62,993 bases of DNA from NCBI GenBank assembly GCA_016235425.1, contig JACRLC010000051.1, positions 1-62,993 of the forward strand, in the 5' to 3' direction. A program made the translations under genes and the position numbers. This DNA is from Chloroflexota bacterium (lineage in GTDB: Bacteria; Chloroflexota; Anaerolineae; Anaerolineales; Villigracilaceae). This document shows positions 1 to 7,793 of this stretch, in pieces (within the stretch, counting starts at the first letter, position 1; each line of letters starts with the position of its first letter). Below the pieces are notes generated by a model. That model was not told the DNA's origin. It was given only the letters and a program-made list of their open reading frames with translations, and ran no database searches.

Positions 1-246
1 CCTAGTACGAGAGGACCGGAGTGGACAGACCTCTAGTGTGCCAGTTGTTCCGCCAGGAGCATCGCTGGGTAGCCATGTCTGGCAGAGATAACCGCTGAAA
101 GCATCTAAGTGGGAAACTCGCCCTAAGATTAGATCCCTGTATTCCCAATAAGGGAGTAAGACCGCAGGTAGACTACCTGCTATATAGGCAGTATGTGTAA
201 GCGCAGTAATGTGTTAAGCTAAACTGTACTAATGGTCGAGGGCTTC
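1..246 (+). rRNA. 23S ribosomal RNA, 3' end (partial)
   Basis: The window opens inside the sarcin-ricin loop region (AGTACGAGAGGACC near positions 4-17) and runs through the conserved domain VI sequence, including GCTGAAAGCATCTAAG around 92-110 and the late GTGTGTAAGCGCAG-type segment near 192-207. The 3' end is placed near 246, after the CTAATGGTCGAGGGCTTCC segment, by comparison with the remembered E. coli 23S end. The exact end is uncertain by several bases. The 5S gene follows about 78 bases later, as in a normal rRNA operon. Confidence 0.97.
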
Positions 247-323
247 CTCCTGTGGTGCGGAGAACTTGGTACTTTTCTAAACCTTCATCAAAATTGCTGT
301 TCAGGAACAACTTTGTGAATTAG

Positions 324-445
<122 letters not shown>

Positions 446-497
446 CTTTTTCTTTAACCTATAACGGCGGCATCTTCTCGTCTGCGCGTGAATCGTG

Positions 498-503
498 TAT
501 AAT
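498..503 (+). promoter_or_regulatory. Candidate promoter -10 box for bS21/IF-1
   Basis: A perfect TATAAT stands at 498-503, preceded by TG. No clear -35 hexamer is seen at the usual distance. It would start a leader of about 175 nt ahead of the bS21 gene. Confidence 0.5.
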
Positions 504-623
504 CGAATTTGCAGGTTCGGTTGGAGGACACATTTTTTGTCCTCATGTTCAAAATCGAGGAGTGTGAAGCGTCTTCTTTGATCGTTCGATCATTTGTCGT
601 TTCTGGTCTTATTGAAACAAACC

Positions 624-653
624 TCGGCCGAGTCTGTCTGCGGCCGATTTTTT
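624..653 (+). terminator. Intrinsic terminator or attenuator in the bS21 leader
   Basis: Perfect stem TCGGCCG (624-630) with CGGCCGA (641-647), a 10-nt loop and six T (648-653). It lies between the -10 box at 498 and the ribosome-binding site AAGGAGGTG (672-680) of the bS21 gene, so it can act inside the leader. A second hairpin, GAGGACA (524-530) with TGTCCTC (538-544), precedes it. Alternatively it ends an untranslated upstream transcript and a second promoter serves the gene. Confidence 0.6.
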
Positions 654-687
654 GTGCCATTTCCATGCGGAAAGGAGGTGAATTTCT

Positions 688-885
688 TTGGCAAGTGTAA
701 ATTTACGTAATGGCGAATCTCAGGACTCTTTGCTCAAACGTTTTCGCAAGAAAGTCGTCAAGAGCGGTGTTTTGAGCACAGTTCGCCGCAAACGCTGGTT
801 CGTCTCCAAGAGTGAACAGCGCCGCATGGAAAAGAAGAAAGCAATTCGTCGCATTAAGCGACGCTCCTTCAAGGATGTTGAATAG
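688..885 (+). CDS. rpsU: Small ribosomal subunit protein bS21
   Basis: 65 residues, rich in Lys and Arg, matching bS21 in length and in its basic helical body (RFRKKV near residues 12-17, RKRWF near 28-32, basic C-terminus). bS21 sits on the 30S platform near the anti-Shine-Dalgarno region and helps initiation. The start is a TTG, chosen because AAAGGAGGTG lies 7-8 nt upstream and no in-frame ATG gives a full-length protein. IF-1 follows 14 nt after the stop, so the two are probably co-transcribed behind a leader with a terminator hairpin. The weak start codon plus the hairpin suggest regulation of the level of initiation components; that part is inference. Confidence 0.93.
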   Translation: MASVNLRNGESQDSLLKRFRKKVVKSGVLSTVRRKRWFVSKSEQRRMEKKKAIRRIKRRSFKDVE

Positions 886-899
886 ATCGAGAGGCGTGT

Positions 900-1148
900 A
901 TGGCAAAAGAAGAAGATAAAATCAAAGCCGATGGTGTTGTGATCGAGGCTCTGCCTGGAACCCAGTTCCGTGTGCGGCTTGAAAACGGCCATGAGGTGCT
1001 TGCTTATCTTTCCGGTAAGATGCGCAAGCATTACATCCGCATTCTGCTGGGGGACCGTGTTTCGCTTGAAATGTCTCCTTATGATTTGACTCGCGGCCGC
1101 ATCACCTTCCGTCAGCGCAAGACGACTCCGGCTCCTGTTGAAGTCTAG
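900..1148 (+). CDS. infA: Translation initiation factor IF-1
   Basis: 82 residues, an S1/OB-fold protein. The segment with [11 protein letters not shown] (near 17-27), [21 protein letters not shown] (split here as [10 protein letters not shown] and [11 protein letters not shown]) and [13 protein letters not shown] is the IF-1 signature. IF-1 binds the 30S A site and works with IF-2 and IF-3. The start ATG follows a GAGAGGCG site. The C-terminus carries a short extension after the usual GRITFR segment. It shares an operon with bS21. A bidirectional terminator closes the unit. Confidence 0.97.
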   Translation: MAKEEDKIKADGVVIEALPGTQFRVRLENGHEVLAYLSGKMRKHYIRILLGDRVSLEMSPYDLTRGRITFRQRKTTPAPVEV

Positions 1149-1175
1149 CCAAGCGCCTATCTGAATTTATCCAAG

Positions 1176-1207
1176 AAAAAAGGCCCTCGTTATGAGAGCC
1201 TTTTTTT
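1176..1207. terminator. Terminator between convergent infA and the PyrD-like gene
   Basis: Stem AGGCCCTC (1181-1188) with GAGAGCCT (1194-1201), one mismatch, flanked by an A-run on the left and seven T on the right. It can serve both the plus-strand infA transcript and the minus-strand transcript arriving from 1230. Confidence 0.8.
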
Positions 1208-1229
1208 GATTCCTTGGCTTTCCAGCAGT

Positions 1230-2231
1230 TTACACCAAATCTCTCCATGAACTGAGTACCTTCATGTAATTCGCGCGCTCCAGGGCCGCAGGCTCACTTA
1301 CCGACTTCTGACACATGCTTCCCTGCATCTGTTTTATGGATTCATACTCGTGAGTTTCCATCCACCAGCTCATCTCACTCAACATGGACGCCACAACTCG
1401 TTCGCCGTTATGGAGAAGTTCGGATGCCATCATGGCGACCTTCGCTCCCGCCATCATGGACTTGAGAGCGTCTTTTGCTGTGTGAACACCACTGGTCAAC
1501 GCAAAATCGGTGTTGACTTTGCCATACAATATCGAAATCCATTGTAATGGCAATCGTATTTCAGCAGAGGAACTCAATTCGAGACTATGGATGATCTCCA
1601 TTTCATAGAGATCGAAATCAGGCTGGTAGAAGCGATTGAATAAAACCAGACCATCTGCTCCCGCCTGGACGAGCCTTGTTGCAAAGTTCGGCAGGGATGT
1701 AATGTATGGGCTTAATTTCACGGCGAGCGGAATGGTGATGGCTGACTTTACTTCCGCCACCAACTCCACCTGTGCAGACTCGACATCTTCGCTTTTCATG
1801 TTGGGATCTGTAACCATAAAATACAGATTTAGTTCCAGCGCGTCCGCACCCGCATCCTGAATGCGGCGGGCGTAGCGCGTCCAGCCGCCTTTGGAGACGC
1901 CGTTCAAACTGCCGATAACGGGTATCTTCAAGGCATTTTTCAGGGCGGTCACCTGGCCCAGGTATTTATCGGGCGTCAGGCTGTAGGTTCCTGCGTCCGG
2001 CAGGTAGCTCATTGCTTCCCTAAATGCGTCAGAACCGCTGGTCAGATAATGGTCCAGTTCGAGCGATTCGTGGATGACCTGCTCCTCGAAGAGCGAATAC
2101 ATCACAATTGCCGCGACGCCTGCATCCTCAAGTTTGCGCGCACTATCCAGTTTTTTGGAAAGGGGGGATGCTGAAGCCACCAGCGGATTTTGTAATTCCA
2201 AACCAAGATAAGTCGTGGAGAGGTCAGTCAT
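1230..2231 (-). CDS. PyrD-like TIM-barrel flavoprotein (dihydroorotate dehydrogenase family)
   Basis: About 333 residues. The N-terminus TTYLGLELQNPLVASASPL is the FMN-barrel entry of the class 1 dihydroorotate dehydrogenase family, followed by IPVIGSLNGVS, GADALELNLY and AVKLSPY strands typical of this fold. The late LTSGVHTAKDALKSMMAGA segment matches the phosphate-binding end of the barrel. Members of this sub-group often lie beside pyruvate:ferredoxin oxidoreductase, as here, and their true substrate is unclear; a role in pyrimidine synthesis is not shown. The start at 2231 is preferred over the ATG at 2276 because CGGAG lies 7 nt upstream and because the earlier start falls inside a hairpin. 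It lies downstream of nifJ in one operon. Confidence 0.8.
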   Translation of the reverse strand: MTDLSTTYLGLELQNPLVASASPLSKKLDSARKLEDAGVAAIVMYSLFEEQVIHESLELDHYLTSGSDAFREAMSYLPDAGTYSLTPDKYLGQVTALKNALKIPVIGSLNGVSKGGWTRYARRIQDAGADALELNLYFMVTDPNMKSEDVESAQVELVAEVKSAITIPLAVKLSPYITSLPNFATRLVQAGADGLVLFNRFYQPDFDLYEMEIIHSLELSSSAEIRLPLQWISILYGKVNTDFALTSGVHTAKDALKSMMAGAKVAMMASELLHNGERVVASMLSEMSWWMETHEYESIKQMQGSMCQKSVSEPAALERANYMKVLSSWRDLV

Positions 2232-2260
2232 GTTTGTCTCCGTATTTGCCAAGTTTGAAA

Positions 2261-2292
2261 GGAGAGTGGACATCATTCATCATCCACTCTCC
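2261..2292. promoter_or_regulatory. Intercistronic hairpin between nifJ and the PyrD-like gene
   Basis: Perfect 10-bp inverted repeat GGAGAGTGGA (2261-2270) with TCCACTCTCC (2283-2292) around a 12-nt loop. No strong T-run follows on the minus strand, so it looks more like an mRNA processing or stability element than a terminator. Confidence 0.55.
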
Positions 2293-2302
2293 ATTTTAGG
2301 TT

Positions 2303-5300
2303 TTACTCTTTTTTGTCGCCGCCGTTGCCGTTCTCATTTCCGTAGTGCATGGCGGCCATCTGCTGATAGAGCGTCCAGCGTGACTTGGCATCGTGCTGGG
2401 CTTCCTTCATCAACTCTTCAGCGCGGTCCTCGTCAATTTGTGTAAGCATTTTGTAGCGTGTCTCGTTGTATGCGTATTGCGAGATCGGGATGCTCGGCTC
2501 CTTGGATTCGATTATGAGCGGATTCTGTCCCTGCTCGGCGAGGCGCGGATCGTAGCGATACATCGGCCAGTGACCGGACTGCACTGCCAGCTTCTGCTGT
2601 TCGAGACCCTTCGCCATATCGTAGCCGTGCGCAATGCAGTGGCTGTACGCAATGACGAGAGACGGCCCATCATATGATTCTGCCTCGAGCAGAGCACGCA
2701 GGGTCTGCTGGTCGTTGGCGCCCATCGCGACTCTAGCAACGTAGACGTAACCGTAGGACATCGCAATCAGGCCGAGGTCCTTCTTTGGAAGTCCCTTGCC
2801 GCCCATCGCGAACTTGGCAACTGCCGCACGCGGCGTGGACTTGCTCGCCTGCCCGCCTGTGTTCGAATACACTTCGGTATCGAGCACCAGGATGTTGACG
2901 TTGCGTCCGCTGGCCAGAACGTGGTCGAGACCGCCGTAGCCGATGTCATACGCCCAGCCGTCACCGCCCATGATCCACACGGACTTCTTCACAAGGCTGT
3001 CCGCGAGGCTGACCAGGTCCTTGGCGCGGCTGTCGCTCGATTTCGCCAGTTTGTCCTTCAACTGTGCAACACGTTCGCGCTGGGCTTCAATGCCTGCTTC
3101 GTCGGCCTGGTTTGCGTTCAAAATCGCGCTGACCAAATCTGCGCCCAGTTCCTTTTCGAATTGAGCGAGTAATTCGCGCGCGTATTCATTTTGCTTGTCG
3201 ATTGTCAGGCGCATGCCCAGGCCAAACTCGGCGTTATCTTCAAATAGGGAGTTCGACCATGCAGGTCCGCGGCCGTTCGAGTCCACAGCCCACGGGGTGG
3301 TGGGGAGGTTGCCGCCGTAAATCGAGGAACAACCCGTCGCATTCGCGATGATGGCGCGGTCGCCAAACAACTGCGAGACCAGCTTCACGTAGGGTGTCTC
3401 ACCGCATCCGGCACACGCGCCGCTGAACTCAAACAACGGGCGGAGTAATTGCGAATTTTTGATCGTGGACGGATTGATCAACTTCCGATCCAAATCGGGA
3501 ATCGACATGAAGAAATCCCAATTCCTGGCTTCCTGTTCACGCAAGGCAGGTTGCGGGGCCATGTTCAGCGCCTTGCGGCCAACCTGTGATTTATCCTTCG
3601 CGGGGCACACTTCCACGCACAGCGTACAGCCCGTGCAATCCTCGGGCGCAACCTGCACCGTGTAGGCAAAACCCTGCGAAAATTCCTTGAACTTCGACGG
3701 CATGTGCTTGAACGTTTCTGGCGCGCCCGCAACCAACTTCTCGTCATACACTTTGTGGCGAATGACTGCGTGTGGGCAGACCATCGCGCACTTGCCGCAT
3801 TGAATGCACAAGTCTTTTTCCCAAACGGGGATTTCCAGCGCCAGGTTTCGTTTCTCCCATTGCGTGGTTCCAAGCGGGAACGTGCCATCGACGGGAAACG
3901 CGGAGACGGGGATATTATCGCCATCTGAGTTGATGATCGGCCCAAGCACATCCCGTACAAAAGCAGGCGCTTCATTCGGGACCGGGAACCGGCGCGTCAT
4001 CTTTGAGTTGATCTCCGCTGGAACTTTGACCTCATAAAGATTCTCGATGGTGGCGTCCACCGCTTCGAAATTCTTCTTCACCACAGCCTCACCGCGTTTG
4101 CCATAGGTCTTTTCGATGGCGTGCTTGATCTCGGCAATGGCCTGCTCGCGTGGAAGCACGCCGCTGATGGCAAAGAACGCAGTCTGCATGATCGTGTTCA
4201 TGCGCCCGCCCATGCCTGTCTTTTCAGCTACATCGTAACCGTTGATCACGTAGAACTTGAGTTTCTTCTCGATAATGTCTTTCTGGACTTCAACAGGCAG
4301 GTTGTCCCAAATTTCATTGGGGCCGTACAGGCTGTTGAGCAGGAACGTGCCGCCCGGCTTGGCATATTTGAGCATGTCCACGCGCTCGAGGAAAGTGTAC
4401 TGATGGCAGGCTACAAATGTCGCTTCATTCATTTCGATGAGATACGGCGCGCGGACGGGGTGAGGCCCAAAGCGCAGGTGAGACATCGTTACTGTGCCGG
4501 ATTTCTTCGAGTCGTAATAGAAATAACCCTGCGCGTAGTTTTCGGTCTCTTCACCGATGATTTTGATGGAGTTCTTGTTCGCACCGACGGTTCCGTCCGA
4601 GCCGAGGCCGAAGAACACACAGCGGACTGTCTCTTCGGGTTCGATCTTGAAGGAAGCGTCCACTTCGAGGCTGGTGTGGGCCACGTCATCGTTGATGCCG
4701 ACGGTGAAATGAGTCTTGGGATTGGATTTCTTTAATTCATCCAACGCGGCCTTTGCCATCGCGGGAGTGAATTCTTTGGATGAAAGGCCGTATCGCCCGC
4801 CAATGACTTTGATGCCAGGGCGATTGCCTTCGACCAACGCATTGACCACATCCAAATAAAGCGGTTCGCCGGATGCGCCGGGTTCCTTCGTGCGGTCGAG
4901 TACGGAGATACCTTTCACGCTCTTCGGCAGTGCCTTGACGAAATGTTCGAACGAGAATGGGCGGTACAAACGCACACGCACCACGCCGACCTTCTCGCCT
5001 CTTTCGACGAGATATTTCACGGTCTCTTCGGCTGTCTCGCCGCCGGAGCCCATCACGACAACCACGCGTTCGGCTTCGGCATGACCGACGTAATCGAACA
5101 GGTTGTAGTGGCGGCCGGTGACCTGGGCGAATTTGTCCATCATTTCCTGGACGATGCCCGGGGTCGCGGTGTAATACGGATTCGCCGCTTCGCGCATCTG
5201 GAAGTAGACATCGGGATTCTGCGCGGAGCCGCGTAAAACGGGATGTTCCGGGGACAGGCCGCGTGCCCGATGAGCGCGCACCAGCTCCTCGTCCAGAAGG

Positions 5301-5878
5301 AGGCGGAGTTCTTCATCCGTAATCTGATAGATTTTCGTCACTTCGTGGGAGGTGCGGAAGCCGTCGAAAAAGTGGAGGAACGGGACGCGGGATTTGAGCG
5401 TAGCCATCTGCGAAATGGCGGCGAAATCGTGCGCTTCCTGGACCGATCCAGATGAAAACAGGGCAAAACCTGTTTGACGGACCGCCATCACATCCTGGTG
5501 ATCGCCGTAAATCGAAAGCGCGTGCGCGGCGATGGCGCGCGCCGCGACGTGGAAAACCGTGCTGGTGAGTTCACCCGCGATCTTGTACATGTTGGGGATC
5601 ATCAACAGCAGGCCCTGTGAGGCGGTGAAGGTGGTGGTAAGCGCGCCGGTTTGCAGAGCGCCGTGGACCGCGCCCGCCGCGCCGCCTTCGGATTGCATTT
5701 CGATTACGAGGGGGACTGTGCCCCAAAGATTCTTCCTGCCTTTGGCAGACCACTCGTCTGCGAATTCACCCATGGTGGAGGATGGCGTAATCGGATAAAT
5801 CGCGATAACCTCGCTCAAGCGGTGAGCTACTGATGTGGCGGCTTCATTGCCGTCAATGGTGATGATGGGTTGCTTCAT
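2303..5878 (-). CDS. nifJ: Pyruvate:ferredoxin (flavodoxin) oxidoreductase, single-chain
   Basis: 1191 residues, full length for a homodimeric PFOR. It turns pyruvate, CoA and oxidised ferredoxin into acetyl-CoA, CO2 and reduced ferredoxin in the cytoplasm. Visible in order: YPITPSS near residue 28 (domain I), the gamma-type central domain, two 4Fe-4S motifs CIQCGKCAMVCP (about 690) and CTGCTLCVEVCP (about 746), then CAGCGE (about 820) for the proximal cluster, and the thiamine diphosphate site GDGWAYDIGYGG (about 968). The start has AAAGGAG 7 nt upstream. The PyrD-like gene follows in the same operon. The upstream region carries a 45-bp element also found before the malic enzyme gene. Confidence 0.97.
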   Translation of the reverse strand: MKQPIITIDGNEAATSVAHRLSEVIAIYPITPSSTMGEFADEWSAKGRKNLWGTVPLVIEMQSEGGAAGAVHGALQTGALTTTFTASQGLLLMIPNMYKIAGELTSTVFHVAARAIAAHALSIYGDHQDVMAVRQTGFALFSSGSVQEAHDFAAISQMATLKSRVPFLHFFDGFRTSHEVTKIYQITDEELRLLLDEELVRAHRARGLSPEHPVLRGSAQNPDVYFQMREAANPYYTATPGIVQEMMDKFAQVTGRHYNLFDYVGHAEAERVVVVMGSGGETAEETVKYLVERGEKVGVVRVRLYRPFSFEHFVKALPKSVKGISVLDRTKEPGASGEPLYLDVVNALVEGNRPGIKVIGGRYGLSSKEFTPAMAKAALDELKKSNPKTHFTVGINDDVAHTSLEVDASFKIEPEETVRCVFFGLGSDGTVGANKNSIKIIGEETENYAQGYFYYDSKKSGTVTMSHLRFGPHPVRAPYLIEMNEATFVACHQYTFLERVDMLKYAKPGGTFLLNSLYGPNEIWDNLPVEVQKDIIEKKLKFYVINGYDVAEKTGMGGRMNTIMQTAFFAISGVLPREQAIAEIKHAIEKTYGKRGEAVVKKNFEAVDATIENLYEVKVPAEINSKMTRRFPVPNEAPAFVRDVLGPIINSDGDNIPVSAFPVDGTFPLGTTQWEKRNLALEIPVWEKDLCIQCGKCAMVCPHAVIRHKVYDEKLVAGAPETFKHMPSKFKEFSQGFAYTVQVAPEDCTGCTLCVEVCPAKDKSQVGRKALNMAPQPALREQEARNWDFFMSIPDLDRKLINPSTIKNSQLLRPLFEFSGACAGCGETPYVKLVSQLFGDRAIIANATGCSSIYGGNLPTTPWAVDSNGRGPAWSNSLFEDNAEFGLGMRLTIDKQNEYARELLAQFEKELGADLVSAILNANQADEAGIEAQRERVAQLKDKLAKSSDSRAKDLVSLADSLVKKSVWIMGGDGWAYDIGYGGLDHVLASGRNVNILVLDTEVYSNTGGQASKSTPRAAVAKFAMGGKGLPKKDLGLIAMSYGYVYVARVAMGANDQQTLRALLEAESYDGPSLVIAYSHCIAHGYDMAKGLEQQKLAVQSGHWPMYRYDPRLAEQGQNPLIIESKEPSIPISQYAYNETRYKMLTQIDEDRAEELMKEAQHDAKSRWTLYQQMAAMHYGNENGNGGDKKE

Positions 5879-5940
5879 TCTTGCTCCTTTGCAAACAGGC
5901 TGAGGGCCTGTAAATATATTATTTTCCTATCTGCAAGTGT

Positions 5941-6001
5941 ATCCCCCGGTGACAAAATACGTTAGTTATATATGACATAAATCCCCCTGCGAGTTGTCAC
6001 A
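5941..6001. promoter_or_regulatory. Upstream element of nifJ shared with the malic enzyme gene
   Basis: On the plus strand 5964-6001 reads AGTTATATATG, six bases, ATCCCCCT, three bases, AGTTGTCACA. The same order of blocks with near-identical spacing occurs at 45145-45188. A second partial unit, ATCCCCC then GTGACAAAA, lies at 5941-5957. The element is 86-123 nt upstream of the nifJ start. A shared operator is the simplest reading; the binding protein is unknown. Confidence 0.6.
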
Positions 6002-6023
6002 TATTGGACAAGAATTGTGGAAA

Positions 6024-6968
6024 TTAATTCGTGTTGTTCAAACGTGTCTTCTCCTTACGGATCGGTAAGTATCGCCGCACTTGCACGATCAATGTGCCGA
6101 TGCCCACCAAGCATAAGCCGAGGATCTGTCTGCGGCCAAGCGGCTCATCCAGGAATATCCATGCAAGGATTGATATCTGCAGCAGTATCGTCCCATTGAT
6201 GATGCTGGATTCAACCGCAGTGAGGGTCTGAAGAGTCTTGTTCCAGATCGTGAACGCAAAGGCAGTATTGACCAGCGCCAGCCAGCCGATGATCAGCCAT
6301 TGCGTGAGATTAAGCTGTCCAAGGCCTTGAGTGAACGCGCCGGTTATCAGCAAGATTAATCCGCCCACGCCCATGCTGATGGAAGTGATAATGATGGGGG
6401 ATAACTTGCTTTCCGAATTTACGTATCTGCCAAAAATCGCTGAACCGGAATTTGCCAGGAGACCGATGAGCGCGGTAATCAGGCCAATTGTCTGTCCCGC
6501 GGGAATGACAAGTGGAAGGAAATAAATTAGCGCGCCGCACACGGATAAGATCATTCCACCCCATTGCCCAGTTGAGGCGTGTTCATGGCTTTTCAAACTA
6601 CCATGGATTGCGATGAGAACAGGTGAGAAACTCAAGAGCAAATTCAATGTGGCGGCGGGCAGGAATGCCAGGCTGACGAATTGCGCCCCCTGGGTTAGCG
6701 TGTAAAACAGGATTCCCAGCAAAACGAGTTCAACCCATGTTCGTTTGGAAATTCTCTGTAACGCGACGCGATGGACCGGATTAAAAAGGATGAAGGGGAC
6801 CAGGCAAAGAAACGCCAGTGTGTAACGCAATCCTGCGAAGGTGATCGCAGGCAGATTGGCCTTCAGTCCGATCTTGATCAGCACCCAGGATGTTGACCAG
6901 AGAAAGGTTACGAACAAAGCCTGCAACACGGCTTTGATGTGAGTGTTTGGCTGAGTAGGTTGGCGCAT
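6024..6968 (-). CDS. EamA/DMT family permease
   Basis: 314 residues with about ten hydrophobic helices in two similar halves, as in EamA-type drug/metabolite transporters. The first half starts ALFVTFLWSTSWVLIKIGLK, the usual EamA opening. The second half contains LANSGSAIFGRY and ends near EPLGRRQILGLCLVGIGTL, the conserved last-helix region. The substrate cannot be told from sequence; this family exports amino acids and other metabolites across the inner membrane. No clear Shine-Dalgarno site precedes the start. It is transcribed toward nifJ but is separated from it by the regulated nifJ upstream region, so it is likely a separate unit. Confidence 0.85.
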   Translation of the reverse strand: MRQPTQPNTHIKAVLQALFVTFLWSTSWVLIKIGLKANLPAITFAGLRYTLAFLCLVPFILFNPVHRVALQRISKRTWVELVLLGILFYTLTQGAQFVSLAFLPAATLNLLLSFSPVLIAIHGSLKSHEHASTGQWGGMILSVCGALIYFLPLVIPAGQTIGLITALIGLLANSGSAIFGRYVNSESKLSPIIITSISMGVGGLILLITGAFTQGLGQLNLTQWLIIGWLALVNTAFAFTIWNKTLQTLTAVESSIINGTILLQISILAWIFLDEPLGRRQILGLCLVGIGTLIVQVRRYLPIRKEKTRLNNTN

Positions 6969-6986
6969 TGATGTTTATGAGACCAG

Positions 6987-7041
6987 CGTCCCGCAGGTTT
7001 GATCCGGGAAACTTGCGGATTTCATGTCAACCTGCGGGACG
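6987..7041. repeat. 55-bp hairpin repeat, copy 1 of 3
   Basis: Arms CGTCCCGCAGGTT (6987-6999) and AACCTGCGGGACG (7029-7041), perfect over 13 bp, with a 29-nt loop. Related copies with arms CGTCCCGAAGGTT are at 18317-18370 and 45012-45065. The loops are not alike. Confidence 0.75.
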
Positions 7042-7060
7042 ATTTGATTTGTGTTTGAAA

Positions 7061-7597
7061 TTAAAGATATTGCTCCAAATGCGGCCTTGCCAGCAATAAC
7101 GCCGCCAGTGATTTGGCGTCCGGCACATCCCCCTGCTCGGCCATCGCGAGGGCTTTCTTTACGGGGATTTTCTCCACCTGTAAAAACTCATCATCATCCG
7201 CGTCGAGGGGATTGTGTTTCAAGTCGGTTGCGAGAAAGACTGCCATGAATTCGGTGGAATAACCGGGCGCGAGATAGAACTCACCCACCTTCGACAGCGT
7301 ACCCGCTTCCATGCCGGTCTCCTCGCGGATCTCGCGGGCCGCGCATTCGAGATGGGGTTCATCCCCGTCGCGCGTCCCGGCAGGCAGTTCGAGCAGGTCC
7401 ATGCCCGCCGCGTGACGATACTGGCGGACGAACAACAGGTTTCCCTGTCCATCGATTGGAATGATGATCACCGAGCCGCCATGTTCGACAATATCAAATT
7501 TTGTTTCGCGGCCATCGGGAGTTTTCATGGTGTCGCGCCGGATGGCAAAAGCGCGCCCTTTGAATAACGGTTCGGATTTGATGAGTTCGAATGGCAT
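7061..7597 (-). CDS. NUDIX hydrolase, ADP-ribose pyrophosphatase type
   Basis: 178 residues from the ATG at 7597, which has AAAGGAAA upstream. The longer reading frame to 7699 runs into a palindromic repeat and is rejected. The NUDIX box is complete: a Gly in PAGTRDGDE, then ECAAREIREETG with REXXEE geometry, the metal-binding catalytic core. The preceding GNLLFVRQYRHAAG and ELPAG match the ADP-ribose pyrophosphatase sub-family, which cleaves ADP-ribose to AMP and ribose 5-phosphate. It is a stand-alone cytoplasmic housekeeping-type gene. Substrate preference within the family is inferred. Confidence 0.88.
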   Translation of the reverse strand: MPFELIKSEPLFKGRAFAIRRDTMKTPDGRETKFDIVEHGGSVIIIPIDGQGNLLFVRQYRHAAGMDLLELPAGTRDGDEPHLECAAREIREETGMEAGTLSKVGEFYLAPGYSTEFMAVFLATDLKHNPLDADDDEFLQVEKIPVKKALAMAEQGDVPDAKSLAALLLARPHLEQYL

Positions 7598-7647
7598 TGT
7601 CTTTTCCTTTTTGTCTGCAACGGGCCTGCTGTTCATTATCAGTACTT

Positions 7648-7732
7648 CACGAAAGTTGAAAGAATTCCCGAAAACAGGGGTGCGGGCGTACGCCCGCACC
7701 CCTGTTTTCGGGCTTCTCCTGATCGTTTCGTG
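7648..7732. repeat. Large palindrome (46-bp perfect core) upstream of the NUDIX gene
   Basis: Positions 7667-7712 form a perfect palindrome centred on CGTACG (7687-7692): the left arm begins CCCGAAAACAGGGG and the right arm ends CCCCTGTTTTCGGG. Outer arms CACGAAA (7648-7654) and TTTCGTG (7726-7732) extend it around an internal bubble. It has no spacer loop, so it could extrude as a cruciform. Origin as a repeat element is inferred from its form. Confidence 0.8.
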
Positions 7733-7741
7733 ATCTACTGA

Positions 7742-7774
7742 TTATAAAAGAAAGCCCAGGCATTTGCCTGGGCT
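7742..7774 (-). terminator. Terminator of the LysM lipoprotein gene
   Basis: Stem AGCCCAGGC (7753-7761) with GCCTGGGCT (7766-7774), 4-nt loop. On the minus strand it is followed by TTTCTTTTAT, a fitting intrinsic terminator 20 nt after the LysM gene stop. Confidence 0.85.
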
Positions 7775-7793
7775 GGGTGCCTTGAAAATCATC

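Noticed and set aside
4121-4735. 204-codon plus-strand frame inside nifJ
   Set aside because: It is the complement of a conserved PFOR coding region and has no ribosome-binding site or family pattern.
7600-7699. N-terminal extension of the NUDIX frame up to the palindrome
   Set aside because: The extra codons come from the palindrome, which reads the same on both strands; a good ribosome-binding site stands before the ATG at 7597.
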